A stretch of DNA of 19,637 nucleotides. Origin: JBGPYB01 sp041493035. GTDB taxonomy: Bacteria; Acidobacteriota; Vicinamibacteria; Fen-336. The DNA lies in assembly GCA_041493035.1 (NCBI GenBank), contig JBGPYB010000090.1:1-19637 (forward strand), read 5' to 3'. This document shows, one piece after another, positions 1 through 8,554 of this stretch. Every line of letters starts with the position of its first letter. Position 1 is the stretch's first letter. Position numbers and translations under genes: made by a program. Under the pieces are notes generated by a model, which searched no databases, was not told the origin of the DNA, and saw only the letters and a list, made by a program, of their open reading frames with translations.

Positions 1-1269
1 CTTGGTTTCCTCGCCGAACGGGAGCAGCAACAGACCGATCGCGAATGCGATCGAGGTGAACGCCACGGGCGTTCCAATCGTGCCGTACGCCTGAACGCCC
101 GATCCGACGAGGAAGGTGATGCCCGCGCCGACAAACCGGCCGACTGACGTGGCGAAGGCGAACGCGCTCGCGCGGCAGTCGGTCGGGTACTGCTCTGGCA
201 GCCACAGCGTGTACATCGCGAAGTTCGCGCCGCCTACCCCCAGGAAGAAGAGCACCACGAAGAACCACGGCAGGGCGTGCGCCGCGAGATAGAAGACGTG
301 GCCGAATCCCACCGACACCGAAAAGAGCATCAAGAGGAAGTAGAGGCCCAGCGTCAGCCGCCGCCCGAACCGGTCGGCGAGCGACGGCAGCACGAGGCAC
401 CCGAGGATCGTCCCGACGGACAGGACCATCGTTCCGTACGAAGCGAGCTGCGCGGCGTCGGCGCCGCGTCCCTCCCTGACGGCAATTTCGCGCACCGACG
501 TCGGCACGTAGACCGATCCCGCCCACAGCCCGATGATGGATACGAGCAGATAGAGCGAGTTGAGCAGTGTCCGCCGCGCGTAGGTGGAGGAGAAGATCTT
601 GGCGAACGCTTCGGACATGGCGGGGCGATGCTGCTCGCCGATGCGCTCCCGCCACGCGGCCGACTCGCGGACGCCGTACCTGATGAATGTCACCAGAAGG
701 GCGGGCGTCCCGCCGACCACGAACATCCAGCGCCACCCGTACTTTGCCCCGACGAAGTAGTTCGCCAGCGCCGCCAGGAAGAAGCCGAAGTAGTAGCCCG
801 TGTGCATGTAACCGGCCCCGGCCTTCCGCCGATCTTCCGGCCATTCTTCCGCCACGAACGTGGCGCCGATGAACCACTCGCCGCCGATCCCGATTCCCGC
901 GAGCAGTCGGAGCGCGGCCATCTGCCAGAGGTTGTCGGTGAGACCGCACAGGAACGTGAAGAGCGAGTAGCACAGAATCGTCAGGGTGAGGGTGCGCACG
1001 CGGCCGAAGCGATCAGCGATCGGGCCCCACGCCATCGACAGGCCCCACCCGATGAGGAACAACGCGAACAGCACGCTGCCGTAGAAGCCGATGTTGCCAG
1101 CCGTAGGTGCTATGCCCGAACGCGGCAGCAGTTCGGCCAGCGCCGGCGCGAGCACCAGCGAGTAGATGAACGAATCCATGCCGTCGAGGGCCCAGCCGCC
1201 CCAGGCCGCCCAGAAGCCGCGGATCTGATTCGCGGTGAGGGGCGTACGTGGCGGAATCGCGGAGGGCAA
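1..1269 (-). CDS. MFS transporter, metabolite:H+ symporter type, 3' end outside window
   Basis: Inner-membrane major facilitator carrier, probably for a sugar acid or other organic anion by proton symport. The minus strand is open from about 1269 to the window edge (423 codons, no stop), so the C-terminus is missing. Translation shows alternating hydrophobic segments. The family loop motif appears twice, as GPIADRFGRVRT after the second segment and SLADRFGRRLT in the second half, the internal duplication expected of MFS. GIGIGGEWFIGATFVAEEWP resembles the fourth-to-fifth helix region of the sialate/aromatic acid symporters. No ATG lies before the first helix. The best start is TTG at 1269, preceded by an AAGAAG-like ribosome site, and ATT is an alternative. 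It begins 7 bp after the vapC remnant on the same strand, so it may be transcribed from the vapB promoter. Substrate unknown. Confidence 0.85.
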   Translation of the reverse strand, partial: MPSAIPPRTPLTANQIRGFWAAWGGWALDGMDSFIYSLVLAPALAELLPRSGIAPTAGNIGFYGSVLFALFLIGWGLSMAWGPIADRFGRVRTLTLTILCYSLFTFLCGLTDNLWQMAALRLLAGIGIGGEWFIGATFVAEEWPEDRRKAGAGYMHTGYYFGFFLAALANYFVGAKYGWRWMFVVGGTPALLVTFIRYGVRESAAWRERIGEQHRPAMSEAFAKIFSSTYARRTLLNSLYLLVSIIGLWAGSVYVPTSVREIAVREGRGADAAQLASYGTMVLSVGTILGCLVLPSLADRFGRRLTLGLYFLLMLFSVSVGFGHVFYLAAHALPWFFVVLFFLGVGGANFAMYTLWLPEQYPTDCRASAFAFATSVGRFVGAGITFLVGSGVQAYGTIGTPVAFTSIAFAIGLLLLPFGEETK

Positions 1270-1276
1270 GCGCTTC

Positions 1277-1384
1277 TTACGGCGCGAATGGGTCGCGGAC
1301 CTCGAGGAACGGGAACTTCCGGAAGTCGGCGTCGCGCGTGTAGAGCGTCCGCACGCCGTGCTGCTTCAGCAGCGCCGCCAGATG
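1277..1384 (-). pseudogene. vapC toxin remnant (C-terminal about 35 codons of a PIN domain)
   Basis: Reading HLAALLKQHGVRTLYTRDAD and then FRKFPFLEVRDPFAP before TAA, this matches the last beta-alpha-beta part of VapC PIN-domain ribonucleases, including the TRDADF segment with late acidic metal-binding residues. Roughly 95-100 N-terminal codons, with the first catalytic Asp and the central Glu/Asp, are absent. The preceding bases belong to vapB in another frame, so no start codon serves this frame in a sensible way. A longer open frame continues upstream on this strand to 1870, but that part has arginine- and alanine-rich shadow composition and overlaps the divergent isomerase gene. I read this as a non-functional toxin left by an internal deletion. 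Confidence 0.8.
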
Positions 1385-1587
1385 ATGTCCTTGTCGGCGA
1401 GGTCGACGAGGGCGCGCATCGGCCGCGCCGTCCACTCGAGCACCGGCCCCATCGGTCTCTTGGCCCGCCGCGCGAGCGCCTCGGCCAGCAGACGGGACGC
1501 CAGTTCGCCCAGCGTTCCGCCCTCGCGCCGCTGGAGCTCGCGCAGGTGCTTGAGGACCGGCGTCTCGATATCCAGCGTCGTTCTCAT
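1366..1587 (-). CDS. vapB: VapB-type antitoxin, nearly complete, C-terminus altered by deletion
   Basis: This encodes a 73-residue protein. It begins MRTTLDIETPVLKHLRELQ, the ribbon-helix-helix start of VapB antitoxins, which bind their own operator and neutralise VapC. The helix GGTLGELASRLLAEALARR follows, then the toxin-wrapping tail WTARPMRALVDLADKD. Family members usually continue a few residues past DLADK. Here the frame enters vapC remnant sequence and ends after IIWRRC. The ATG at 1587 is preferred over an upstream in-frame ATG at 1614 because it gives the family N-terminus and leaves the inverted repeat at 1591-1619 as an upstream operator. The DNA-binding half looks intact, so it may still repress, but its cognate toxin is gone. 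Confidence 0.8.
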   Translation of the reverse strand: MRTTLDIETPVLKHLRELQRREGGTLGELASRLLAEALARRAKRPMGPVLEWTARPMRALVDLADKDIIWRRC

Positions 1588-1590
1588 CCG

Positions 1591-1619
1591 ATCTGATGTT
1601 TCCATGGTACGCATCAGAT
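1591..1619. promoter_or_regulatory. Perfect inverted repeat, likely VapB autoregulatory operator
   Basis: ATCTGATG at 1591-1598 and CATCAGAT at 1612-1619 are exact reverse complements separated by 13 bp. The element ends 4 bp before the vapB ATG (minus strand). Type II antitoxins with a ribbon-helix-helix fold bind such palindromes over their own promoter, so an operator role is the natural reading. The assignment is inference from position and symmetry. Confidence 0.6.
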
Positions 1620-1642
1620 ATCAAGACTTGCGAGAGGGGCAG

Positions 1643-1677
1643 TTGACGCAGTCCGGCAGGCGGGCGTATCGTCCGCC
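1643..1677 (+). promoter_or_regulatory. Candidate sigma70 promoter with overlapping dyad for the isomerase-MFS-thuA operon
   Basis: TTGACG (1643-1648) is followed 18 bp later by TATCGT (1667-1672), which would start transcription near 1679, about 40 bp before the isomerase ATG. A dyad at 1659-1677, GGCGGGCG-TAT-CGTCCGCC, has 8 paired positions with one G-T pair and straddles the -10 element. It could be a repressor site or a hairpin. The -35 and spacing are good and the -10 is only 4 of 6, so this is a candidate only. Confidence 0.4.
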
Positions 1678-1718
1678 CCGAAGGCCGCCCGGCCGAACAA
1701 CCAACACGAGGAGCCCCG

Positions 1719-2960
<1,242 letters not shown>

Positions 2961-2964
2961 AAGA

Positions 2965-4326
2965 ATGACCGCAGCCACGGATCGTCACGCCGAATACGAC
3001 AAGGGGCGCCTGTTCGTCCTGAGCGTCCTGGCGCTCACCACCGCCGGGATCAGCTTCAGCCTGCGCAGCAGCGTGGCCGAGGCCCTGCGTACGACGTTCT
3101 TCGATCCCATCGACAAGCTGCACTCGGCCGAGATGATCGGCGGCGCCCTGGGTGTCGCCTTCCTCGGGTTCGCCTGCACCATCGCCGTCGCGAGCCCGAT
3201 GCTCGACGCCCTCGGGATGGGCCGTGTCCTCCAGGCCTCGAGCCTCTGCTTCATTTTCGGGACCCTCACGGTGGTCTTCGCGTCAGCCCTCTCTGGGCCC
3301 CTCGGGATCTACCGGACGATATGGCTCGGGATGCTCATTACGGGGGTCGGCTGGGGGCTCGTCGAGACGGCCATCAACCCCCTGGCCGCGACCCTGTACC
3401 CGGAGGACAAGACCCACCGCCTGAACGTCCTCCACGCCTGGTGGCCGATGGGCATCATCGTTGGCGGTCTGGTGGGCCTCGCCGTCGGTCAGTTCAACAT
3501 GGGCTGGCGGGCCAAGCTCAGCCTCGTGGTGATTCCGGCGGTAATCTACGGCGTAGGCCTCATCGGCGCGAAGTTCCCGCCGACGGAGCGCGTCGCCGCG
3601 GGGGTTTCCTCCGGCGAGATGTTCCGCGAGGTGGCCCGGCCGCTCTTCGTCGTGTGGTTCCTGTCGATGTTCCTGACGGCCGCGTCGGAGCTGGCGCCGG
3701 GGCAGTGGGTCGACATGGCCTTGACTCGTACCGTGGGCTTCCACGGCATCTGGCTCCTGATCTACGTCAGCGGTCTGATGTTCGTGATGCGACACTTCGC
3801 GGGGCCCCTCGCGCACAAGCTGTCGCCGGTCGGCCTGCTCTGGTGTTCGTGCCTTCTCGCATCCGCGGGCCTCGTGCTCCTGAGCATCGCCAACTCGCCG
3901 GTGACTGGCCTTCTGGCGGCGACGATCTGGGGCGCCGGCGTCTGCTTCATGTGGCCGACGATGCTGGCCGCGACATCCGAGCGCTTCCCGCGCGGTGGCG
4001 CCCTTCTCATGGGGCTCATGGGGACGGCCGGCACGCTGTCGATCTACTTCGTGCTCCCGGAGATGGGGCAGATCTTCGACCGGGCCAAGATCGCCGCCGC
4101 CGGTGGCGATGCCGCCTTCGGCACGCTCTCCGCCGCAGCCGCCGGAGGGGATGTCGCGAGCCAGACGCGGCTCAACGAGGTCCTGACCATCGCGTCGCAG
4201 ACCTCCTTCCGCTCCGTAGCGATCCTGCCTGCGGTCTTGTTGCTGGTCTTCGGTGCGATATGGCTCTTCGATCGGGCAAGAGGGGGCTATCGCGCCCAAG
4301 AGATCGACGCGCCGGTGGCCAAGTGA
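2965..4326 (+). CDS. MFS transporter, FHS (fucose symporter)-like
   Basis: This 453-residue inner-membrane carrier has about twelve hydrophobic segments. NPLAATLYPED followed by LNVLHAWWPMGIIVGGLVG resembles the FHS family of sugar:H+ symporters, where an Asn-Pro and an LN-x-LHA segment line the central helices. An Ala/Gly-rich insertion around residues 374-398 (IAAAGGDAAFG and similar) lies before the last helices and looks like a flexible loop. An AGGAG at 2952-2956, inside the end of the preceding gene, sits 8 bp before the ATG, and the stop overlaps the GTG of thuA (GTGA). It probably imports the sugar or keto-sugar handled by the neighbouring isomerase and ThuA. The substrate cannot be read from sequence. 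Confidence 0.85.
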   Translation: MTAATDRHAEYDKGRLFVLSVLALTTAGISFSLRSSVAEALRTTFFDPIDKLHSAEMIGGALGVAFLGFACTIAVASPMLDALGMGRVLQASSLCFIFGTLTVVFASALSGPLGIYRTIWLGMLITGVGWGLVETAINPLAATLYPEDKTHRLNVLHAWWPMGIIVGGLVGLAVGQFNMGWRAKLSLVVIPAVIYGVGLIGAKFPPTERVAAGVSSGEMFREVARPLFVVWFLSMFLTAASELAPGQWVDMALTRTVGFHGIWLLIYVSGLMFVMRHFAGPLAHKLSPVGLLWCSCLLASAGLVLLSIANSPVTGLLAATIWGAGVCFMWPTMLAATSERFPRGGALLMGLMGTAGTLSIYFVLPEMGQIFDRAKIAAAGGDAAFGTLSAAAAGGDVASQTRLNEVLTIASQTSFRSVAILPAVLLLVFGAIWLFDRARGGYRAQEIDAPVAK

Positions 4327-5063
4327 GCGCGCGGGAGACGTTCTTGCGGATCGCCGGCGTCGCCGCCGCCTCGGCCCTTCTCGTGGGAGCGGCACCCAAG
4401 CCGCCGGCCAGGCTGCTGGTGGTCACGGTGACGAAGGGCTTCCATCACGATTCCATCGCGACCATCGAGAAGGTGCTTCAGGGGCTGGCCGATTCGAGCA
4501 AGGCCTTCACCCTGGACTACGCCCGCACCGACGAGGAGCTCGCCGCCAAAGCCACGGTGAAGGCTCTGGCGGCGTACGACGGCGTGGTCTTCGCCAGCAC
4601 CAGCGGCGACCTGCCCCTGCCGGACCGCGATGGCTTCATCAACTGGATCGCCGAGGGCCACGCATTCGTGGGCATCCACGCCGCGACCGACACGTTCCCC
4701 GGTTTCCCCGGATACCTGGACATGATCGGCGGCCAGTTCAAGCATCACGGCCCGCAGACGACCGTCGAGGCTTTCGTGCGGGATGCCGACAACCCCGCGA
4801 CCCACGATCTGCCCAAGGCGTTCAGCGTCTTCGACGAGATCTACCAGTTCCAGCGCTACGACCCGGGGAAGGTCCACGTGCTTCTCGCCATGGCGAAGCA
4901 TCCCGAGACGGGCGAGGCGGGTGAGTTCCCCCTGGCGTGGACTCGAGATCACGGGAAGGGGCGGGTCTTCTACACGGCGCTCGGCCACCGCGAGGACGTC
5001 CTCGAGGCCGGCTGGTACAAGTGGCACCTCCTGGGCGGGATCCGTTGGGCCCTCAGTCTCTAA
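4323..5063 (+). CDS. ThuA domain protein with N-terminal signal sequence
   Basis: This 246-residue protein has the ThuA fold, a class I glutamine amidotransferase-like flavodoxin fold first known from rhizobial trehalose/maltitol utilisation, where oxidised (3-keto) disaccharides are intermediates. Visible family blocks are TKGFHHDSIATIE, YDGVVFASTSGDLPL, HAFVGIHAATDTF, GGQFKHHGP, AWTRDHGKGRVFYTALGH and the terminal WHLLGGIRWAL. The first residues include Arg followed by a hydrophobic run, RIAGVAAASALLVGAAP, a likely Sec or lipidless export signal, so it should act in the periplasm. The GTG at 4323 shares four bases with the MFS stop, implying translational coupling. An open frame extends far upstream but is a shadow of the MFS gene. 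A role in 3-keto-glycoside processing fits the DUF1080 and GMC genes elsewhere in the window, but this is inference. Confidence 0.85.
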   Translation: MSARETFLRIAGVAAASALLVGAAPKPPARLLVVTVTKGFHHDSIATIEKVLQGLADSSKAFTLDYARTDEELAAKATVKALAAYDGVVFASTSGDLPLPDRDGFINWIAEGHAFVGIHAATDTFPGFPGYLDMIGGQFKHHGPQTTVEAFVRDADNPATHDLPKAFSVFDEIYQFQRYDPGKVHVLLAMAKHPETGEAGEFPLAWTRDHGKGRVFYTALGHREDVLEAGWYKWHLLGGIRWALSL

Positions 5064-6022
5064 GCCACGCCGTAGGCATCGCGGTCATCGCCGCGCTGTT
5101 CCAGGCCGTCGCGGTTGCGGCGGCGCCGCTGCGTGAGAAGGTCGTCCTGGATACCGACATCGGGACGGACATCGACGACGCGTGGGCGCTGGCCTTCGTC
5201 ATGGCCCATCCGGGCTTCGATCTCGTCGGGGTGACGATCACCGACGGTGACACGGCCGCGCGAGCCAAGGTGGCGTGCAAGCTGCTGCATGTTGCAGGCC
5301 GGGACGACGTTCCGGTGGCCGTTGGGCGCGCGACGCCCGTGCCGGCCGACCGTATCGACCACCAGTTCGAGTGGGCCGAGGACTTCGTTGCCAAGCGCCC
5401 TGTGGCGCAGTCGGCCGCCGACTTCCTGATCGAGACGGCGAAGGCCCATCCCGGAGAGGTCACGCTGATCGCGGTCGGTCCGCTCCAGAACGTCGCCGAC
5501 GCGCTGCGCAGAGAGCCCGGCCTCGTCCGCCTCTGGAAGCGTGTCGTCCTCATGAGCGGTTGCGTTTACGGGACGGCCACCAACAAGAAGCCGATTCCCG
5601 AATGGAACGTGGTGTCGGCCACCTCCGACGCCCAGCTCGTCTACGCGGCCGGTCTCCCTCTCACCATCGTCCCTCTCGATTCCACGACCCACGTCCAGCT
5701 CCGCGAGGACGAGCGAGCCAAGCTCCGGTCCCGGCCGACGCCCCTGACCCGCGCCCTGGAAAGCCTCTACCGTCTGTGGCTCGAGTCACCGAACGCGCGG
5801 ATGACCCTCCACGACCAGCTCGCCGTCGCCGAGGCGGCGAAGCCCAGCGCGTTCTTCTTCGAGAAGAAGACCCTCCCGATCCGAGTCGACGATGATGGGT
5901 ACACGCGGATCGACGCCCGCGGCAAGCCGACCTCGATCTGCCTTCAGCCGAAGCGGGACGAGTTCATGGACTACTACCTGGACACGCTGATCAAGCAACG
6001 GCTGGGCCTTCCCGCCCGCTAG
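5045..6022 (+). CDS. Inosine-uridine preferring nucleoside hydrolase family protein, exported
   Basis: This enzyme is expected to hydrolyse the N-glycosidic bond of ribonucleosides, releasing base and ribose. The N-terminal calcium-binding motif appears as DTDIGTDIDDAWAL (Asp36 to Asp45 from the TTG), a variant of the canonical DTDPGxDDAxA in which Pro is Ile and a residue is inserted before the Asp pair. Later family blocks are TLIAVGPLQNVADAL, VVLMSGCVYG and PEWNVVSATSDAQLVYAAG. About 325 residues is a normal length. There is no ATG; the most plausible start is TTG at 5045, overlapping the thuA stop, which yields a hydrophobic leader ending VAVAAAP. The leader lacks a clear positive charge, so the start and export are less certain than the family. 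It is the last gene of the operon. Confidence 0.8.
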   Translation: MGPQSLSHAVGIAVIAALFQAVAVAAAPLREKVVLDTDIGTDIDDAWALAFVMAHPGFDLVGVTITDGDTAARAKVACKLLHVAGRDDVPVAVGRATPVPADRIDHQFEWAEDFVAKRPVAQSAADFLIETAKAHPGEVTLIAVGPLQNVADALRREPGLVRLWKRVVLMSGCVYGTATNKKPIPEWNVVSATSDAQLVYAAGLPLTIVPLDSTTHVQLREDERAKLRSRPTPLTRALESLYRLWLESPNARMTLHDQLAVAEAAKPSAFFFEKKTLPIRVDDDGYTRIDARGKPTSICLQPKRDEFMDYYLDTLIKQRLGLPAR

Positions 6023-6029
6023 ACGGGAA
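6009..6029. repeat. Short inverted repeat across the nucleoside hydrolase stop codon
   Basis: TTCCCG (6009-6014) and CGGGAA (6024-6029) pair perfectly around a 9-base loop that contains the TAG stop. No T-tract follows, so an intrinsic terminator is not supported. It may be a weak 3' hairpin or chance. Confidence 0.25.
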
Positions 6030-6034
6030 CGAAC

Positions 6035-6115
6035 CACAGAGATTCAGAGGCACAGAGAAGAAAACGACAACGGAAACGGAAACCACGGAGGCACGGAGAC
6101 ACGGAGACACGGAGA
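6035..6115. repeat. Degenerate 8-bp tandem repeats (CACAGAGA / CACGGAGA)
   Basis: Two blocks follow the operon. The first has CACAGAGA, TTCAGAGG and CACAGAGA at 6035-6058. The second has CACGGAGG followed by three exact CACGGAGA units at 6084-6115, with two CGGAAA hexamers at 6071-6082 between the blocks. The 8-bp period is strict inside each block. Similar CACAGAGnCACAGAG tracts are, from general experience, scattered in intergenic spacers of many environmental bacteria and often create false ORFs. The 220-bp spacer (6023-6242) holds no gene. Confidence 0.7.
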
Positions 6116-6186
6116 AGGAGAGAATAACAAAGTCTGCCAGCGGAGGTGCTGGGAACTGAGAGACGGTATCCAAAATATGGCCGCCG

Positions 6187-6239
6187 TTGTTCCCGGCTCG
6201 ACGAAAGAGTACGATGTCACTACTTAATTGTAGGACATC
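6187..6239 (+). promoter_or_regulatory. Candidate promoter and inverted repeat upstream of the histidine kinase
   Basis: TTGTTC (6187-6192), 17 bp, then TACGAT (6210-6215) forms a plausible sigma70-type promoter with a start near 6222. Overlapping it, GATGTC at 6213-6218 and CTAC at 6220-6223 pair with GTAG at 6230-6233 and GACATC at 6234-6239, giving a 10-bp stem with one unpaired A (6219) and a TTAATT loop. The dyad ends 3 bp before the kinase ATG. It could be a repressor operator over the start site or an RNA hairpin masking the ribosome site. The CTAC/GTAG halves faintly recall BlaI-type boxes, but this is not enough to name a regulator. Confidence 0.4.
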
Positions 6240-6242
6240 CGT

Positions 6243-8540
6243 ATGTCGGGAATGGACGTGTCCCGGGAGACTCCCGCGCCAGATGGGTCGAAACCTGGCG
6301 GGTGGCTGGCTGTCGAGCGGAGAGTCCGTGCCGGCTTCGCGTTCGCCTTGGTCGCATTGGGCGTCATCAGCTTCCTGTCCTACCGAAGCGTCGTGCGCTT
6401 GCGCGAGGACGCGCGGCGGGTCGGGCACACCGAGGAAGTGATCAGCTCGCTTCGACTGCTCCTCTCGACCCTCACTGACGCCGAGACCGCCCAGCGGGGC
6501 TACACGCTCACCGGCGAAGAGAGCTATCTCGAGCCTTACGACAAGGCGCTTCGGGACGTGGATGGTCTGCTTCAGGGGCTGCGAACGCTGACATCGGACA
6601 ACGCCGAGCGACAAGGCCAATTGGACCTGCTGGCGCAGCTCGTGGCGGAGCGGCTCAGGGTCTCGCGGGAGATTGTCTCGCTGCGGCGCGACCGGGGCTT
6701 CGAAGCCGCGCGAGCGGCGACGGCCACGGGCGTGGGGAAGACGCTCCAAGACCGCATCCGCCGAGGCGTGGCCGAGATGGAAGAGGCGGAAAGGGCCCTG
6801 CTGGGGGAGCGGAGTCGCCGCGCAGATCGCAGCAGCGCGATCACGCGGACCATCATCGTCGTCGGGGGCGTGCTGACCCTCGCCTTCGTCGCCACGACGC
6901 TGTTCTCCTTCCGGAAGGACCTGTCGGGCCGGGCGACTGCCGAAACCGCGCTGCGCGAGGCCCACGACCAACTCGAGACCCGTGTCGAGGGCCGCACGGC
7001 CGAGCTGCGACAGGCCAACGAAGCCCTACGCGAGGGCCGCGCGCAGTTCGAGACGGCCTTCGAAAGCCTCAGTGAGGGTCTCGTGCTGTCGGCCCTCGAC
7101 GGCCAGTTGCTTCATTGGAACCAGGCCGCGGTGGCGATGCACGGCTTCAGCAGCCCCGACGAAGGCCTCCGCCGCCTCCCCGAGTTCGCCGACATCTTCG
7201 AACTCTCGACGTTGGAGGGCGTGGTGTTGCCTCTGGGCCAATGGCCGCTCTCTCGCGTCCTGAGCGGCGAGCAGTTGAGCGGCTGGGAGATTCGAATCCG
7301 GCGTATCCACCAGGACTGGCATCGCATCTTCAGCTACGGTGGTCGCCTCGTTCGCAATGAGCAGGGGCGCGCCTTCCTGGCGGTAGTCAGCATCAGCGAC
7401 ATCACCGAGCGTAAGCGGGTCGAAGAGGAGCTGCGCCACACCGAGCGCCGCTTCCGGGCCCTCGTCGAGCATGGCGCCGACAGCATCTCCTTGATCGACG
7501 CGAACAACACGATCTTGTATCTGAGTCCTGCGGTGGCGAACGTGGAGGGCTACACCCCCGAAGAGTTGGTGGGACGGAACGGTCTCGAGAATACCCACCC
7601 GGACGATCTGCCGCTCGTCCAGGATGTTGTCGCGCAGCTCGTGGCCAATCCGGGCAAACCCATCCCGGTTCAGTGGCGGCGTCGGCACAAGAACGGCCAA
7701 TGGATCGTCCTCGAGGGGTTCGCGACCAACCTGCTCGACGATCCCGCGGTCAAGGCCATTGTCACCAACTACCGCGACGTCACGGAGCGAAAGCGCGCGG
7801 AGCAAGAGATCCGACAACTCAATGCCGACTTGGAGCAACGAGTGGTCGAGCGTACGGCCCAACTCGAAGCCGCCAACAAGGAGCTGGAGGCGTTCAGCTA
7901 CTCCGTCTCCCACGACCTTCGGTCGCCGCTGCGCACCGTCGACGGCTTCTCACAGGCTCTCTTGGAGGACTTCGGCCCGCAGCTTCCTGAGGAGGGCCAG
8001 AGACTGATACGGACGATCCGCGAGGGCGCGCAGCGGATGGGCGCACTGATCGACGACCTCCTGGCCTTTTCGCGCCTGGGTCGTCAATCGCTGAGCAGGG
8101 CTGTCGCGGTCGACATGAACGCTCTCGTGCGGGAGGCTATTGGGGAGCTGTCTTCCGAGCAGGAGGGGCGACAGGTCGAGGTTCGAGTGGCCCATTTGCC
8201 GAGGAGCAAGGGGGAACGCGCCCTCTTGAAGCAGGTCTGGCTGAACCTGCTGTCGAACGCCCTCAAGTACACACGCAAGCGCGCTGCCGCCCTCGTCGAG
8301 ATCGGTTCCGCAGTGGAGAACCGCGAGACCGTTTACTTCGTCCGCGACAACGGTACCGGTTTCGACATGCGTTATGCCCACAAGCTCTTCGGCGTCTTCC
8401 AGCGGCTGCATCGGGCGGAGGACTTCGAGGGCACGGGCGTGGGACTCGCCACCGTGCAGCGCATCGTTCACAGGCACGGCGGACGCGTGTGGGCGGAGGC
8501 CGCGGTGGACCGCGGCGCGACGTTCCGCTTCACTCTCTAG
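6243..8540 (+). CDS. Membrane sensor histidine kinase, CHASE3-PAS-PAS-HisKA-HATPase
   Basis: This 765-residue protein autophosphorylates on His and passes phosphate to a receiver. TM1 lies at about 30-47, a periplasmic CHASE3 domain at about 48-195 (signature AETAQRGYTLTGEESYLEPY), TM2 at 202-223 and a coiled coil at 235-265. PAS domains follow at about 266-390 and 400-516, each ending in an ITERKR or VTERKR linker, then a second coiled coil. The HisKA domain carries His557 in SYSVSHDLRSPLR, and the ATPase domain has N-box NLLSNALKYT (Asn668), G1 DNGTGFD (Asp702) and G2 GTGVGLA (Gly730). The HisKA/ATPase core is of the bacteriophytochrome (Cph1) type, but no bilin-binding region is present. 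The ATG at 6243 follows TAGGA; ATG at 6252 is an alternative. The receiver gene follows after 14 bp. The signal is unknown. Confidence 0.93.
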   Translation: MSGMDVSRETPAPDGSKPGGWLAVERRVRAGFAFALVALGVISFLSYRSVVRLREDARRVGHTEEVISSLRLLLSTLTDAETAQRGYTLTGEESYLEPYDKALRDVDGLLQGLRTLTSDNAERQGQLDLLAQLVAERLRVSREIVSLRRDRGFEAARAATATGVGKTLQDRIRRGVAEMEEAERALLGERSRRADRSSAITRTIIVVGGVLTLAFVATTLFSFRKDLSGRATAETALREAHDQLETRVEGRTAELRQANEALREGRAQFETAFESLSEGLVLSALDGQLLHWNQAAVAMHGFSSPDEGLRRLPEFADIFELSTLEGVVLPLGQWPLSRVLSGEQLSGWEIRIRRIHQDWHRIFSYGGRLVRNEQGRAFLAVVSISDITERKRVEEELRHTERRFRALVEHGADSISLIDANNTILYLSPAVANVEGYTPEELVGRNGLENTHPDDLPLVQDVVAQLVANPGKPIPVQWRRRHKNGQWIVLEGFATNLLDDPAVKAIVTNYRDVTERKRAEQEIRQLNADLEQRVVERTAQLEAANKELEAFSYSVSHDLRSPLRTVDGFSQALLEDFGPQLPEEGQRLIRTIREGAQRMGALIDDLLAFSRLGRQSLSRAVAVDMNALVREAIGELSSEQEGRQVEVRVAHLPRSKGERALLKQVWLNLLSNALKYTRKRAAALVEIGSAVENRETVYFVRDNGTGFDMRYAHKLFGVFQRLHRAEDFEGTGVGLATVQRIVHRHGGRVWAEAAVDRGATFRFTL

Positions 8541-8554
8541 AAAGGAGCGAGGGC

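Noticed and set aside
277..1596. Plus-strand open frame of 439 codons over the left end
   Set aside because: It is rich in Arg, Glu, Pro and His with no domain, and lies antisense to a clear MFS transporter and the vapBC remnant.
3321..4322. 334-codon N-terminal extension of ThuA
   Set aside because: It is the MFS gene read in another frame; the true ThuA signal sequence and start appear at 4323.
5991..6971. Minus-strand frame through the CACGGAGA tract
   Set aside because: It crosses the repeat tract and the antisense of the histidine kinase, a usual source of false ORFs.
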